Notes: a model not told the origin generated them from the letters alone. A stretch of 64,000 nt of DNA from Nectonema munidae (GCA_030549495.1 JAUIRK010000069.1:1354001-1418000); one strand, 5' to 3'. Shown: positions 1 through 14,300, numbered from the stretch's first letter. Translations and numbers: made by a program.

Positions 1-94
1 CAATATAACAAAACCATTCTCCACATGAATGACAGTGAGCCATATCCTTACATGAAGAATCTTTACAGAAGAAGCACGACCAAGGAGTCTTTGA
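1..94 (-). CDS. Partial cysteine-rich coding segment, left edge
   Basis: Read on the minus strand, this stretch is open to the window edge and encodes a cysteine-rich peptide, CFFCKDSSC followed by HCHSCGEWFC, with spacing C-x2-C-x4-C-x5-C-x2-C-x4-C. That pattern suggests a zinc-binding module. Just upstream on the same strand lies a pyrimidine tract ending in AG, so this could be an exon that starts at position 94 in phase 0. The base composition is richer in GC than the surroundings. The plus strand is also open from 1 to 171 but shows no comparable motif. The C-terminal zinc finger of a piggyBac-type transposase is one possible identity and a host zinc-finger exon is another. I do not recognise the family. 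Confidence 0.35.
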
Positions 95-420
95 CTTTTT
101 TTTCATGGAGAGAGAAAAAAAAATGTCGCGAAAATTTTAGGAAAAATAGAAATAATATTTTAAGGAAATAATATTTTAAGGAAGTAATACTTTGAAAAAA
201 GGAACCAGAAGAGAAATAAAAATTATTATTACTACGAATAATAATAGTTTAAAACTCTGCTGTACTTATAATAACCAACAAACCACCTTTACAAATAAAA
301 CTTAGTTAAAATTATCCGCCATTTTTGTTTAGAGCAAATAGAGATTACAAAAAAAAAAAGGTGATAACAAAGGCATAGCACTTTTTTTACGGAACAAGAT
401 TTTCTTTTGCATGTATAGTA

Positions 421-445
421 CACACACACGTCACACACACACACC
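421..445. repeat. AC microsatellite
   Basis: A short, slightly interrupted run of AC dinucleotides. Confidence 0.8.
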
Positions 446-1624
446 AAGATTAAGTCTTTCTTTTTTTATCTCCAATGAAAATGCATAAAAATGGAAAGAG
501 GTTTTAATTAGGGAAAAGCATAATGATAAAGTCAAGAAAAAATTTATAGTCTTCTGAAAAAAAAGTAAATCTAAATGCGGAAGTGAATTTTTTTATATTT
601 GTCAAACACATACTTTATAGAGAAAACAGAAATGCATATAATACGATATGCAGAATACGTTTTCTGTGAACAAGAAACCTAAACTTTGTTAAACTCTACT
701 AATGGCAGGGATCTGTGCTTTTAGACTTGATCTCATATGGATCAAGACTTGAACAAAGTTTTTAAAAAATCGGAAAAAGAAATAAAGAAAGAAAAGTATG
801 TCAATCGGTCAGTATGTCAAGATCACTTCAATTTACTAATTATAAGCACTAAATTATGCATATTTGTAATAATAAAGTAAGCCGTTATTGACACGAAGAG
901 TTTATTTTTTTTTACACTTTCTTCCAAAATCGCTGCTCACTTTTTAAGCCATTAGGCTTTTTCAATGACAAAAACATACAAAAAATATAACTGATTTCAA
1001 AAAAAAATAAAATGAAATATTTATATTAAATGAAGATGATTATTATATTGCCAAGATATATCATTTTAAATTAATTCTCAAAATTTGTTTAAAATTACCA
1101 GATAAAAATATAAAAAATGGAAGAGATGCATATTTTCACTAAAATACCATTCATTTCTTTTCCCTGTATCAAGGAAAACATTAATTTCATCATGAATAAT
1201 TGTGTACATAACATTTTGAAGTATATTTAAGCGTGAGTGTATACCAAAAAATTTCAATTGTATTTCTCTGCATCCAAAAAATCGTTATAAGTGACTTTGT
1301 TTTTAATGCAGAATTTTATATACAATAAGTTTAGATTTTAATTGCATGATAAAGAAATTATTTTTTTCCTCTTTGTAATTTTTTTTTTAATTTAAAATTT
1401 ATAGAAATAGTAAACTAGTTTTAGCTGGTAAGGCAACGGGAAACAAAAAATATACTGAGAAAAAGGTATGTCATCCTAATTATTATTATGTGCGTAAATG
1501 ATGGGAAAATTTTCTCATGAAAAAAAGCTATCTTACAAAATTCAGATCACTTCAAAATTTGCGACGTGTGGAGTTTTTAGCTGACATATTTAATTGAACA
1601 TTGAAAAACGTCGTTTTGGAGTAA

Positions 1625-1782
1625 CTGTTTGAGGGATATATTTGGGGAACAACCTTTGTTGAATTAAGATATAGATGAAAAATATTTTTTTATTCAGTAT
1701 TGCCTGTTTGAGGGATATATTTGGGGAACAACCTTTGTTGAATTAAGATATAGATGAAAAATATTTTTTTATTCAGTATTGC
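1625..1782. repeat. Exact 79-bp tandem duplication
   Basis: Two head-to-tail copies (1625-1703 and 1704-1782) of a 79-bp unit beginning CTGTTTGAGGG and ending TTCAGTATTGC read identically. Lack of divergence in an otherwise decayed AT-rich region implies a recent duplication, or an assembly artefact. Confidence 0.9.
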
Positions 1783-2182
1783 AAAGTAGTCTGAGGTAGC
1801 TTTAGTTAAGGCGGTGGTGATTGGCTAGGTTAAGTCTTGAAAGGATTTGTCTAAATTGCAGATTATAACAATGTTTAAGATTCAATGTGTAAATAATATT
1901 TACCCATTGAATAATATTTAGTGATGAAGCTCCGGTGGGGTAGAGATGTCATAAAAAAATTTCATTTTGATGTGTTTATTTATCCTATTTCATATGCTCC
2001 TTTTTAATGTAGCAATCTTCTCAATCAATAAATATATATTATTATTATTATTACTATAAGATTTGAAAAAAAAAATGTAAAACCTTATCTACTTTAAAAA
2101 ACTTTCTCTCAAAACCAAAATCGTTTTGGTGTTGGATAATTTTCGGTGAACGTTTTATAATGCTTTTTCTTATGTTTTATAG

Positions 2183-2308
2183 GGAGATAAAGGAACGCCA
2201 GGTGAAAATGGATTGGATGGAATTCCTGGCAAAGATGGTTTGCCCGGAAATCCAGGAAAAGATGGAGAGTCAAGTAAAGATGGTCTGAATGGCGAACCAG
2301 GAAGAAAG
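2183..2308 (+). CDS. Collagen exon a (14 triplets)
   Basis: A 126-bp phase 0-0 exon starting on a Gly codon. The 11th triplet reads Ser-Lys-Asp instead of Gly-X-Y (AGT at 2273-2275), the only break of the Gly periodicity in the visible triple helix. The acceptor is TTTTATAG and the donor GTAGAC. Confidence 0.85.
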
Positions 2309-5300
2309 GTAGACTTATTTTTGGAAATGGCCTTCATTTGGAAATAAAGTGGCAAAACTTTGATTAACTGAACGTGCTTTGATATCCAATCAACTAGCTA
2401 ATTATTTTTATACATATAATCAGAAGCGTTTTTAAGCTCACCTGGCTCATTGCTTCAAGTTAAACCCAAACATTTTCGGGCCGTATGCGAACAGTGTCAT
2501 TAAAATTACCCCATGTGAAAATGATTTTGAAGGAGTCAAAGACGTAATTTTAAAATTTTAGAATATTAGTGGTTTGGCAAGCCCTGTCGAGACAAGAAAA
2601 CCCCAGAATTAGCATAAATTATATCTAACATACAAATTATAGAAAACATATGTGTTTTGGCGTAATTATTTATATCTTATATTTAATCTTATTTTAATAT
2701 ATATTTTTTTATTTTAAAATTTATTAAAAAAAATTTTTTTTATTTTTTTTTATTTTTTATAGTAATATATTATTATTATTTAATAAAAAAAAAAGAGGGA
2801 AGAATAAGAATAATAACACAGCATGGTGGATCAAACCAAATAGGTTATTGTCACACCTATAAAAAAATAGGAACACTATACTAAATTCATATTTACAACA
2901 GGACTTAAAAATGATATAAAAAATTGGAGAAAAAATCCAGATAATAATTATAAAGGCAAAAAAAGAAGTGAGGAACAGTTATATAATAGGATAAAAAAAA
3001 CTCCAAAACGTATAATTTTAAAATCAATATAGGAGAAAGACAATTTTATCTTCTCCTCTATAGACAAGTTTATATATATTTTTACATGTGTTTGTTTTTA
3101 TTATTTTAATGCTTGCTATCCTCACTTATTTAATTAAATATACATTTTTAAGCGGTGTCGATCTTTAATGTAGTTTTGATTCAAATGAAACTTTGCTTAT
3201 CATATCTAAAATTTATGTTTAAACAATAAATTTCAAAAAATAAAAGTAATATAAATATAAATAATAAAATATATAAAGTAATATAAATTTCTTAAAGATT
3301 CTAAAATCTATGTATAAATATGTTTGTATAAAATTTAAAAAAATTAAAGTTAAAATGCTTTTATAAGGTGACTTTTCTTTCAAATTTGAAGTTGATAATT
3401 TTAAGTTTGACAGAAGATTAGTGTCAGAAAGATAACTTGCGAGATTTTGAGACTTCATATATTTAATTTATCAAATAAAGACTAATCTCGTTATCGCTTA
3501 AATCTTTACATTTTTTGCCAAAAAATCATTTTGTTTATTGAATACGAGATTTGAGAGTTTCATTTTTAGAACTTCTCTGCCATTTTTAAATTTTGGCAAT
3601 AAAATTTTTAATTTAAGAAACTCAGGTTGCCACCTGCCCCTGGGTTTCAGATAGAATTTTAGTTTAAGGTACTTTGATGAGCTTAGAACAAATTTTGATG
3701 AACAAATTTTGACATATAAATCCTTTAAAACATTATTATTGCAAGAGAGCAGAAGTATATTAGAATTTTCTCTTCTGAAAAGTTTCGATCCTTGACAAAA
3801 GTCTGTTAATCATTGGAATTCATCTTTACCTTGGCACCGTTTTTGCCTGTGAATTTTGGAGAACCATATGTTTATGATTTTGCTTTTACAAGTTCTTTTT
3901 CCATGTTGTTTCGTATAATACATCACATCTTCAAATTCGATATTCCTCTATGAACCAAAATCATTTTCAATAGTAAAACTCTAAGATTCGTTGTTTGTTT
4001 ATTTCACAGATTTGGCATAATTTTAAGCAAAAAACCTTTCAAGGATTCTTTCATTACTAACTTCTTCTCCTTCTAAACAAAAATTTTAATGAATAGTTTG
4101 AAAAAGATGTTCTGATTTATGTTAATTTCTTTACAAAAAAACTTTTCCCTATAATTTACCCCATTTTAATTTCATTTTATTGGATAAATGTGGAAAAATC
4201 AAAAAAGGTGCATTATTATTGATTATACTGAGAAAGCATTGATTACACTTGCCTGCATTTTAAAACGATCTAATTTCTATTTTAATCTATTTATGATAGA
4301 GATTTTAAATTAAACACATTTGAAATATTTCATGTATATAGAAATAATAAGGCGTCGTTGACAATTCACGTTAACCAGTTTTTGTCCACAGGAAGATTCA
4401 GTATTTTTGACTGCCATCTCTAAGGACGATGTCCAGCTTCTTTCAAAGAAAAGGGGCTTTGACACGGTACCTTAGGAGTTTAAAGTCTCGCTTTGGGGAT
4501 ATGTGCAAAATGATTGGGCACATCCCGAGGAGCTTTAGCAGACAACTCCTGTATCTCTAGTCAGACGTCGAATCGCTGCCTTCTCCAACGCTTAAAATCC
4601 TAAACACAATATGATTGTAGTTCTGCTAGAAATCATTGACAAACAAATCCAAGGTTTGAACTTGCACTTTCTTTCAAAATTGAACACGCTGATGCTTACC
4701 GCCTGTTTGCTACTCAAACTAGCTGGGATGCCTTTTGTCAACTGCTTCCCCGGGCAGAGCGCCCTAAGTTGTTTTTTTGCCAAAACCCAAGGTCTAACCC
4801 GAAGGCAAAAACTACGGTGGGCTGAAAGAGCACGCGAAAGAGGGCGATTGAAAAAGGTGCTGATGAATGTTACGAACGTAACATCAGACGACCCTTAGTT
4901 ATCAATCAAAAGAAATATTTCTCAAGAGTCTTGATTGAGCCCATTGAGGATCCTCTGACACCAGAAAAGTTCATCAATTTAGTTAAAGGAGAAAGTTATG
5001 TGTCGAGTGTTGGCATAAAAATAACCGCTTCTATGAAGTATCTTTTGGACAGAAAGGCATTTTGCGCTAAAGAATGTGGAAAAATTACTGTCCAATGATG
5101 ACGACACCGCCGAGCTACCAAAAGAGAAAACTGATGAAGAACCTTCAAAAGAAAAAGCATTGACCAATTTGAAATTAGAGTTTCTCCATTGTCGCATATT
5201 CCTATGGAATCTTTCGTTAAAAACCTGGTAAAGTTAGAAGAATTCGATCCTATCGTGATTTTTGACTCGTCAAAGTCGAAATGTTCGCTTGACCTAAAGT

Positions 5301-8300
5301 GCAAAAAGCGCGTAAAATGTTAACTTACTGATATTCTTCTATCATTCGCAGTTCACCCAGATTTTGGGTCTTTTATAAATTTTATGAAACCGCCAAAAGA
5401 CCAAACATTGGCTATTGAGCGAAAAAATCATGAACGAAATAAAAACACTTCAAATTGCTTCGCCAGTTTCCCACATTCCAAAGAAAAACAAGAACGTCAT
5501 TTCTTCAAAATTTTTGTTTTTCGAAAATGACGTTCAAAAATGATGAGGTAGGACAAACGACAGCGACACAACTTGAATGAAGGTGGGCCATTTAGGCCTG
5601 GATCTGGGAAACGCTTTCTTTGGTGTTAAGCATCAACAAGAGATTATTCTGCTTCAGAGTAAGAAATCAAAAGCATGCTTTCGCCACGGGCCCCTCCTTA
5701 CCATGTACTCTTCAATTCGTGTTAAAAAAGTTATTAGCAATAATTTAAATTCAGCCACCAACAAGTACTCTTGGTCTAAAATACGACTGACTCGCCATCA
5801 AGAGGAAAGCGTACATAACTATAAATAAGCTGCAGCACGATGACCCTCACTTTTTAGTTCATTCCTACGATCCTCGCTCCTCGACGCAACCCCAAAAAAC
5901 TAGTCAGACCCAAAAAAGAATTTAAGTTGTTGTAATCAATTTGATACCGTATATTTGATGTAATCGTCAAAATAAATCAACCTACGCGTATTCGATATAC
6001 TATGATTATAACAATACAGAAGATCATCAATCAAAAAAGTTCATATATAACTTGACAACCAGCTGTGATGGCATCAAAAAAATAATCTAATTGATTAACA
6101 AACCTGATGTATAACTTAAAGTTCATGTAATGTTGCCGATTTAAAAAATCGTGTCGACCAGTATTATGTGTGTGTTCCTTGAAATATATTTGAGCCACTT
6201 TAAAATGTCTACCATCAGAAAATCAATGTCTGTTAATTCTTAATATATTTTTTTAATCTCTTATAATTTGAGTGACACTAATTAGCGGTTTTAATTAGTC
6301 TTGAGTGTGCTCAACTACTGAATTTTTAATAACTACTGTAATTTTTTATTCTAAATTGTACATTTTTTTTAATGAATTCTTTCTTTCTTCTTCTTAATAT
6401 ATTTTGAATTCTTAGGATTAGAAAGTCAAATAAAATCTCTCTTAAAGTAAAAGGGAATCGTGAGAAGGAAATGTTTTTCCTATTTTTATTCTATTTTATG
6501 TTCTGCAAGAATGCAAAAAGCCTAATATATATAAAATATAAATATTTTGTTCATAAATCTCTGATTATATTGATTTCTTAAGCCAACATCTTACAAAATA
6601 GGAATCCTGATAATAGTATTTCATAAATCTATCAACTTTTTCAATCTATATGCCTGAAAGGAAAAATCTTTGCAAATGCAACCAAATTGAAATTAACGTA
6701 TATTTTTTCCTCAACACTATTTGAATTTTCTAGTGAGATTTTTCTCTCTCACTCTCTTTTGAAAACTGTAAAAACTTGAATCTGTTTTTTGTGTAAAAAA
6801 TAGAAATATACTAAAAATTAGTTAAAAATCTATGAAAAAGGGATGACTATACATTTGTGAGTAGGGATTTTGTCCTCTGCGAATATTGAATCCCTTAAAC
6901 CCTACTGGTGCAATGTTTGCGAAATAAATATTCACATGCATCGCCTTATGTTGTTGACAGTATCACTTTTAACCTTTGATACTTGTATCGATATAATCAT
7001 CTGTTCAAAATATTTAAGGGTCCTCCTGGAAATCCAGGTAGAGATGGCGCGCCTGGAATGCCCGGCAAAGATGGAAATCCCGGAAGAGATGGACAACCCG
7101 GCGAACCGGGCAAGGATGGACACCCTGGCGAACCTGGACCTATTGTAAGTATTCTGCCTTTTTGCAATCTTACTGGAAAATTTATTAAACAATAAATACA
7201 TGTGTATGAATTTGAATTTTTCAAAAAAAATTGATTTGTTACTCATTTTAATTTGATGACATATTGGATAATATGTCATTTTACTTATAACTTTTTTATC
7301 TAGGACATTTTTTGATGTAAATTTTAATGATTTTTTTTTTGTTGAACTTTATTAGTTTAACTAAATTTTATCAATATCCAAATATAAACAGATTTAAGCA
7401 TTTCTTCAACGTTCAATAATTCAATTCTAAATTACTTCAATAAGGATAAATGTCTTGTTTTAGGAGAATAAGAGATAAAAAATGACTTGAAAATTGGAAA
7501 AACACAAAAAAAATGGCCAAAAGTATTGTATACTCTGGAAAATTTTATGGCTGTTGCCATAGAAACAGTTAGAAAAAGTCATGTGCGTATTCAAAACGTT
7601 CAATTTAACTCTTCTGGATTCTGTTTAAAATTGCATTGGCTAGTGTAATGATTACTTTCATCGATTCACTTCTTGTCTGTCCATCATATGTTTACTGTTA
7701 TATTGTATGCATTATGTTTCTATTAAATCAAATATTTAATACTGATGCTGCTAGGCATATTAACATTTTACAAAATAATTGAGATTGTTGTGGAAGCAAC
7801 AAGTGGCCGTATTATTGAGAGTAAAAATGAGGCTTGGGAGCAGATAACGTGTAAAAGATTGACAAAATAGCGAACTGGTGGCTTATACAGAGTTTATTAC
7901 TGGTCTGTAAGTTCTACATCTAAATCCTTTAAAAAGCAACTAATTATCGCTATCTGTGTTTTGGTGTAACTTCACGCTACTTTGCTTTTAAGGGACCGAT
8001 CGGCGAACCAGGTAAAGATGGACCTCCTGGAAATCCTGGAAGTGCTGGACGCGACGGGAAGAAAGGAGAGCCAGGCCGGCCTGGAGCTGATGGAAGACCT
8101 GGCCTTGATGGTCCACCTGTGAGTCAATTTTTCTTTCGCTTTTTTTTGAAATTTATTGTGTTTATGTGGTTTAGGGACCTCCTGGACCAATGGGTGATTC
8201 TGGCCAAGATGGAGAGTCTGGTGTTCCTGGAAAAGATGGACTTCCAGGCAGAGATGGTGCACCTGGTAAAAAAGGACAAAATGGAAGAAGAGGACCTCAA

Positions 8301-11300
8301 GTAAGTTCTTCTTTTCACGATTAAAATTATTAGTGATAATATAATTACTATTTGGAGGGTTTAAGAAGTAAAATGTAGCATTAAATAGATAATACTTAAC
8401 TCACAATGCTCCATAATTGGTTCAAAATAATTCGCTCGATTCTCACTTAATTTAATTGGTTAAAAAAATATTTCAAAACTTATATCCAATTGAAGTAGTT
8501 TGCTTCCATACATTATATAGTGTATATATTTTAAATATAATTTTATCACATATGCCCATTTTCAAGTATATTCAATTGAATTCTGATTATTATTTCGTTT
8601 GAAAATCAATCAAACTTCTGAATAAAAGTGATTTAAAATAGCTCGCAGTATCTCCATTCATATAAATTCAATTATTTTTAGTCAGTCTTGTATGTAACGT
8701 AATATTTTTAGATGTTAGATCAGATCTATTTATTTTGAATGTAGATATTTCAAATTTTATTCAGTAATTAATTCTGAAATATTTTTAATAATTCAGATAG
8801 ATATAGATAAGAAAAAGTTTAAGGGTTTTAGTGCTAAATGCTAACTATGCAAAATTTAAATCCGCTAAAATATGCTTTAACGCAGTTTTGAAGGTAATTT
8901 TTTGAAAAGTTACGTCTAAAAGTGCCATAGTTCATATGAGCTTTATATTGGTGTGCTTGATAAAACCGGAGCTTCATTAATGTCTTTAAAGCTAAGGTAA
9001 AGGTACCATAGGATGTTTTCATCGAGAAGGCACAATTGCGCCGCTTTTATCGAGCTATGAGGAAAGCAGGCTTGATGCGGGATCGAACCCAAGATCTTGA
9101 GTTATATCTAACGAACCCTATTCACGCCCTTAAATATGAAGAAAATTTCTGTCAAGCATCTATAGCGCAAGAGTGATTAAAAAGAAGTAGTCAATCGACT
9201 TTTTTCTTATTAAAATCTTATTAATAATAATTAATTAAATCTTATTAATTGTCTTTTAAAAATTTTAAATTAAAAGTTTAATTGATTCAGATATACTTTT
9301 GAAATAAACGACTTAAGTTAACTTCATATTTTCATTATTCTATGGCCGAGCCAAGCTGTTCCCCCAATAATAATTCAAGTGCATCTTCACGGTAAAGCCA
9401 CTCTAAGCTTTTATAATCTTAGCCTTTAATAAATGTATACATATTTATAGTCTGTTATAAAAATTTAGGGTCCACCAGGACCACCAGGTGAAGATGGACA
9501 GCCTGGACAGCCTGGCGAAGATGGTGTTCCCGGAGTGGATGGGATACCGGGCGAGCCTGGAGTTGATGGCGAGCCTGGTGAATCGGGAACAGATGTAAGT
9601 ACAAGCATTCATACATTACAAAGGTTTTTTGCTAAAATTATTTAACCTCATTCAGCGTTAGTTTTCTATGATTGATGCAAAAAAAAATTTTTTAATTATA
9701 GGTATTCATAGTACACGATCATTGATTGGTTCAAATAATGACCATCAAAGTGGCTTTATTTTTTTTTATTCTTGAAGAATAAATTTACTTTTGATTTATA
9801 TTCATTCTTAACTTTTGTTCTCGTAATTATTTAATTAAAAAATAATTGAGATTACATTTGCTTACTGATATTTAAAAAATTTAGCTTACAAATTATAAGT
9901 TAATTATAAGCTTTAACTTTAACATTTATATTAAATATGTTCAATAACAGTGAAATAAAAACATACCTGTCAACCTAAAATTATTGGAATCTGGAAATTC
10001 TTGATTTTTTTTGAAAAAAACAGGTAGATTTTGCCTGGAACAGGGAGAACTGAATTAATTTACATAATTCCAGTAATCAAAAGCATTTCGTTAAATGTAA
10101 TTGGCAATTTACTAGAACACTGCAAAATACAGTTTTATTAGTTAACACAGTAAAGTGCTTAGTTAAACAAAAACAGATTTTTTGCATTGTTATATCTTTT
10201 GGTTGCTTTCTTTGGCAGATTCAGTAATTCGCCATCCTGTCTCCAATTCTAACAAATATTTTTGATTTTAGGGTTATGTGTCTTCATGGCTAAAATGCTT
10301 TTTATGTTGCTTTAATAAATATAAATAATTTTCCTTATTTAAAAATTATATATGTAATTAAACAAATTTTTATAATTTCAAAATATATATTATTTAATTT
10401 TTTTTTAATTTAAATTATAAAATTTTTAAAAACTGCTAGATAACAAAAACGAGTGAAATAGTAAGGAAAATGTTCAGACAAAAGAAAGATTCGTAACAAA
10501 TGACTTAATTTAAAGTTTATATCAAATTATCTAGAAACCATTTGCTTTTTCTGTGATCAAAGGGGGGTAATGTAGCCTGCTTTTTACGGTACCATAGGTG
10601 ATAAAATAATGACTTAAAATTTTTTACATTCAGGGACAACCTGGTGAGTCAGGCAGAGATGGAGTTGATGGCGAGCCTGGTAGAGATGGCATAGATGGGG
10701 AGCCAGGCCAGGATGGCCTTCCAGGTTTGGATGGCGAGCCTGGAAAGGACGGAATGCCGGTATGTAATTCTTTAATACTCACAGCCACAAACACAATCAT
10801 CTCGGAATCCTATCTATTAGCTTTGTTACCTACCCGCCTTGAATTTTAACTCTTAGAATGTGATAAAAAGAATTTTGGAGGATAAGATTTTTAAAATAAT
10901 TAGTCTGACAAAATCTCATATGCTTGTAAAGGATCAGAAAGCTTTGTTATGTCAATATACTTATAATCACGCTACAAATTTTCCTTAAAATAATTATTAA
11001 ACTGTACTTTTTTCCTCTGGAGAAAGGCTTTTAGATTATTTTATCTATAAAAAATGGATGAAGCATATCCTTTATTTTTTTTGATAAAATTTTTTGGTTC
11101 ATCTCCCCATCTAGTCAATTTTTTTTAATCGAAGCTATGCTTCTCCTGAATTACTCCGTTTCAAATTACGCACCCATCTAGAATTTATTGTAGAAAAAAG
11201 AGATTCTGAAAATATATTGCTATGATTTCTCTTAAAGTAAGGATCTTTTAAGCCAAATTTCCATGAATTTGGGATCTGGAATTGTGAAGGTGAGTCTGTT

Positions 11301-14300
11301 ATAATTTAAGATTGCCAAAAAAAATCTTAAACTCCAATTTTTTCAAAAATGATAGAAAAAATTTTTGCTAATCTAAATATTCTATGAATATATTGCATAA
11401 AAGTGAGTGCACTTGGGGAAGAAAGGCCTGACCGTTTGCCCTCAACACTTAAATAAGCTTCGTCTTCGCCTCTAATACCAATTTATGGGGTAAACGCGTA
11501 CATAATATCGGGTTTCTTCCCAGCTAAGACTAAAAATAGCGTAAAGCATAGCTTTCTCAATATGTTTTAATTAATAACCCATTTAAGACCAAGCAAAGCA
11601 GACGATATCTAAAAAAACGCAGACGATTTATATTCAAAGTCATTGAAAAAAACAGACGAAGATGAAATTACTTATGTTCCAAAATAGGAACATTGGTCGT
11701 AAATGGATTAAAATGATTTTTAAACCAAAAATGAAATAGTAGTGATGAGTATATTCAAACATTGTAAAAATAATAATTAACTTCATTTTAATAAAGACGG
11801 CTATGACACAATGCCCTCCTCCTGAATACACCACTGTTTGTGTGCGTGCACTTTTTGAATATGTCTGTTTCTTATTCCTGCGTGTAAAGTTAATTCAATT
11901 TAATATTTGAAAACTGTTCGCATTTAACCTAGGTTTTGATGATGTATAAATATTCAATAGAAAAAAAATGAAATGTTTCCACAATTGTATATGCTTATTG
12001 TGTCTTCTCCCCTTATTAATATCGCCGCTTCTTCATGAATCATATAGCATTACCAAGTGTAGTTATATAGCATGTCTTTATACCCAGCTTTTTTGATAAA
12101 ACAGGGCAGAGACGGATCTGCGGGTATCGATGGAGCCATTGGACCTCCTGGATCGCCAGGTAAAGATGGAAAACCTGGAAAGGATGGAAGACCTGGCAAA
12201 GATGGACAAAAGGGTATACCCGGAGCGAGAGTAAGTGTCCTGAATTTTACTTTAGCTAATCGAATAACTCGGGTTTTTATGAAGTGCCATTTATTTCGGG
12301 AAAAGGGAACACCACCAACATATGTAAAATATTCGTAAAATTTTATAAGCACATTTTTACCTGAAGTTTTAAGGTTTAATAAAGATACGCTAATTTCAAA
12401 ATGCAAACAATCAAGAAAGCTAAAATTAAAAAAATAAAGCAGATTAAATATAATTTCATCGCAGTAAATTCGTCGATAAAAATTCATCCAATGATAAGAC
12501 GTTAAATTCATTGACGGGTAATTTGATCCAATGATAAGACGATAAATTCATCTCTTAGCTCTTTTTTGATGTTGAGAGTGCTTATGAAGGAGAAATTTAT
12601 ATTTTCGTAGAAAAGAATAATGAAGATTGTTATTATGAAGAATATACTGGCAATTATGATAGTGATGCAGTGGAAGTAGAAGAATATGCTGAAAATTATG
12701 AAGATTAAGAGAACTCATTGTCGAATGAAGAGACCAAGTTTGGTAACATAATGTATTCTAAGGATCATCCACCTTTAGTTCGGTCTTCATCAAGAAACAT
12801 TTTAAAAGAAATACCTCGTCTTATTTCTAATCCTGAAGATGAACTGAGTGTATTTTTGTTAATTTTATGATGATGATATATTTTTGCAAATTCAAGGACT
12901 AACACATCGAAAATTGAAAGATGTCATAAAAAACTACTTTCATCAAAATTGTTAGAAAACTTATCCATCGTCAATGAAAAGATTTTTACTTGATGAGCTC
13001 GAGAAGAAAGAAAGAAAATTGACAAGTTAACCGAAGTCAGGGAGGTTTAGAGTATCAAAAAAACTTTTCAGCAATGTTTGATCGCAGAAAGTACTCAGAC
13101 CGTTGATGAACAGCTTTATGGATATAGAGGGCATATACTTCAAAGAACTTTCATTCCTCCAAACAATCCTAGAAAATATTGTCGTTTTAGTCTTATAAGC
13201 CTTTTAAATTCATTCTCTCTTATTTAAAAAACATAATTTATAACATTTTATAACTTAAAGGGATAATATATGATGAAAAATTCTTATATAAACAATAAAT
13301 ACTTCCTATGCCACAAAATAGAGTAGTCTGTACACCTAGGGTAGTTTTATTTGCTGTACGATTGAGGGTTGAAAAGAAAATAATGCACATAGCAGTGGAA
13401 ACAAATGAAATTTCTTGATGAAATTTTTAAGTTTTATCGAGTATATACATCTCTTCTCAGGTGTTTAAAATCATTTTTTCAAAGTTCATTAAATTAGAAG
13501 TATATTTAAAAAAGGTTTAATTTGATTAAAAAAATTATTTATTCAATTTTTGTATTAACTTTGAACTGAATTCCTTCAGATTTAAGCTTGCAAAAATGTC
13601 CACACACCGTATTGTGAAGGTTAAGTTTAGATGAATGAATTTGCACCCTTCCCATTTGAATATTTAGGGCCCTACTGGAGAAAAAGGTCCCAAAGGTTTG
13701 AGAGGATTAGACGGGGAACCTGGGTCTCCCGGTTCTCCAGGCAGACAAGGTGAGCCTGGCACTCCTGGGCCTGCTGGACCTCCAGGATTAGATGGCATAC
13801 CTGGATCTGATGGTGTTCCCGGAGCTGATGGCCTTACTGGACCTAAAGGACCACCAGGTAAAACTTTAATACACAAATGCAATTTAACTTGAAATGGTTT
13901 GAATACTACAAATACAAGTGTAGTCTTTCTACACTTGATATGAAGCGAATGAGTGTGTTTGGTGTCTTTGGTATAAAATCAGTGTAAAATCTTATTTTAT
14001 TTTACCTTTTCTTTCAAACTTACAGTTGTTGCTAGAATTAATGTAGGATTTGGATATATACGATCGAGATAAATATGTACCTTAGCTAAAGTTTTAAAGA
14101 GTTAGCTTCAGGGTTATGGCTAATAAATAAGCAAGAGTTATTACATTTCCTTACTTTTCTGAAATCACATTGTAAAATTTGAACTTCTAATTAACTAATA
14201 ATTAACTTTTTTTAATATTAATTAGTCAAAAAAAAATGAATTCCAGTAGTATGAATTCCCCCAGTATTGTTGTTGGACGCTCGACTGAAAGAAATTGGCT

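Larger units (their letters stand above)
95..2182. other. AT-rich non-coding stretch
   Basis: No exon or RNA gene is visible here. The stretch carries a short AC microsatellite near 421-445, an ATT microsatellite near 2038-2052, and the exact tandem duplication listed separately. It may be an intron of the collagen gene, because the first visible collagen exon starts with a splice acceptor and needs upstream exons. Those exons (signal peptide and N-terminal region) are not recognisable in this window. Confidence 0.5.
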
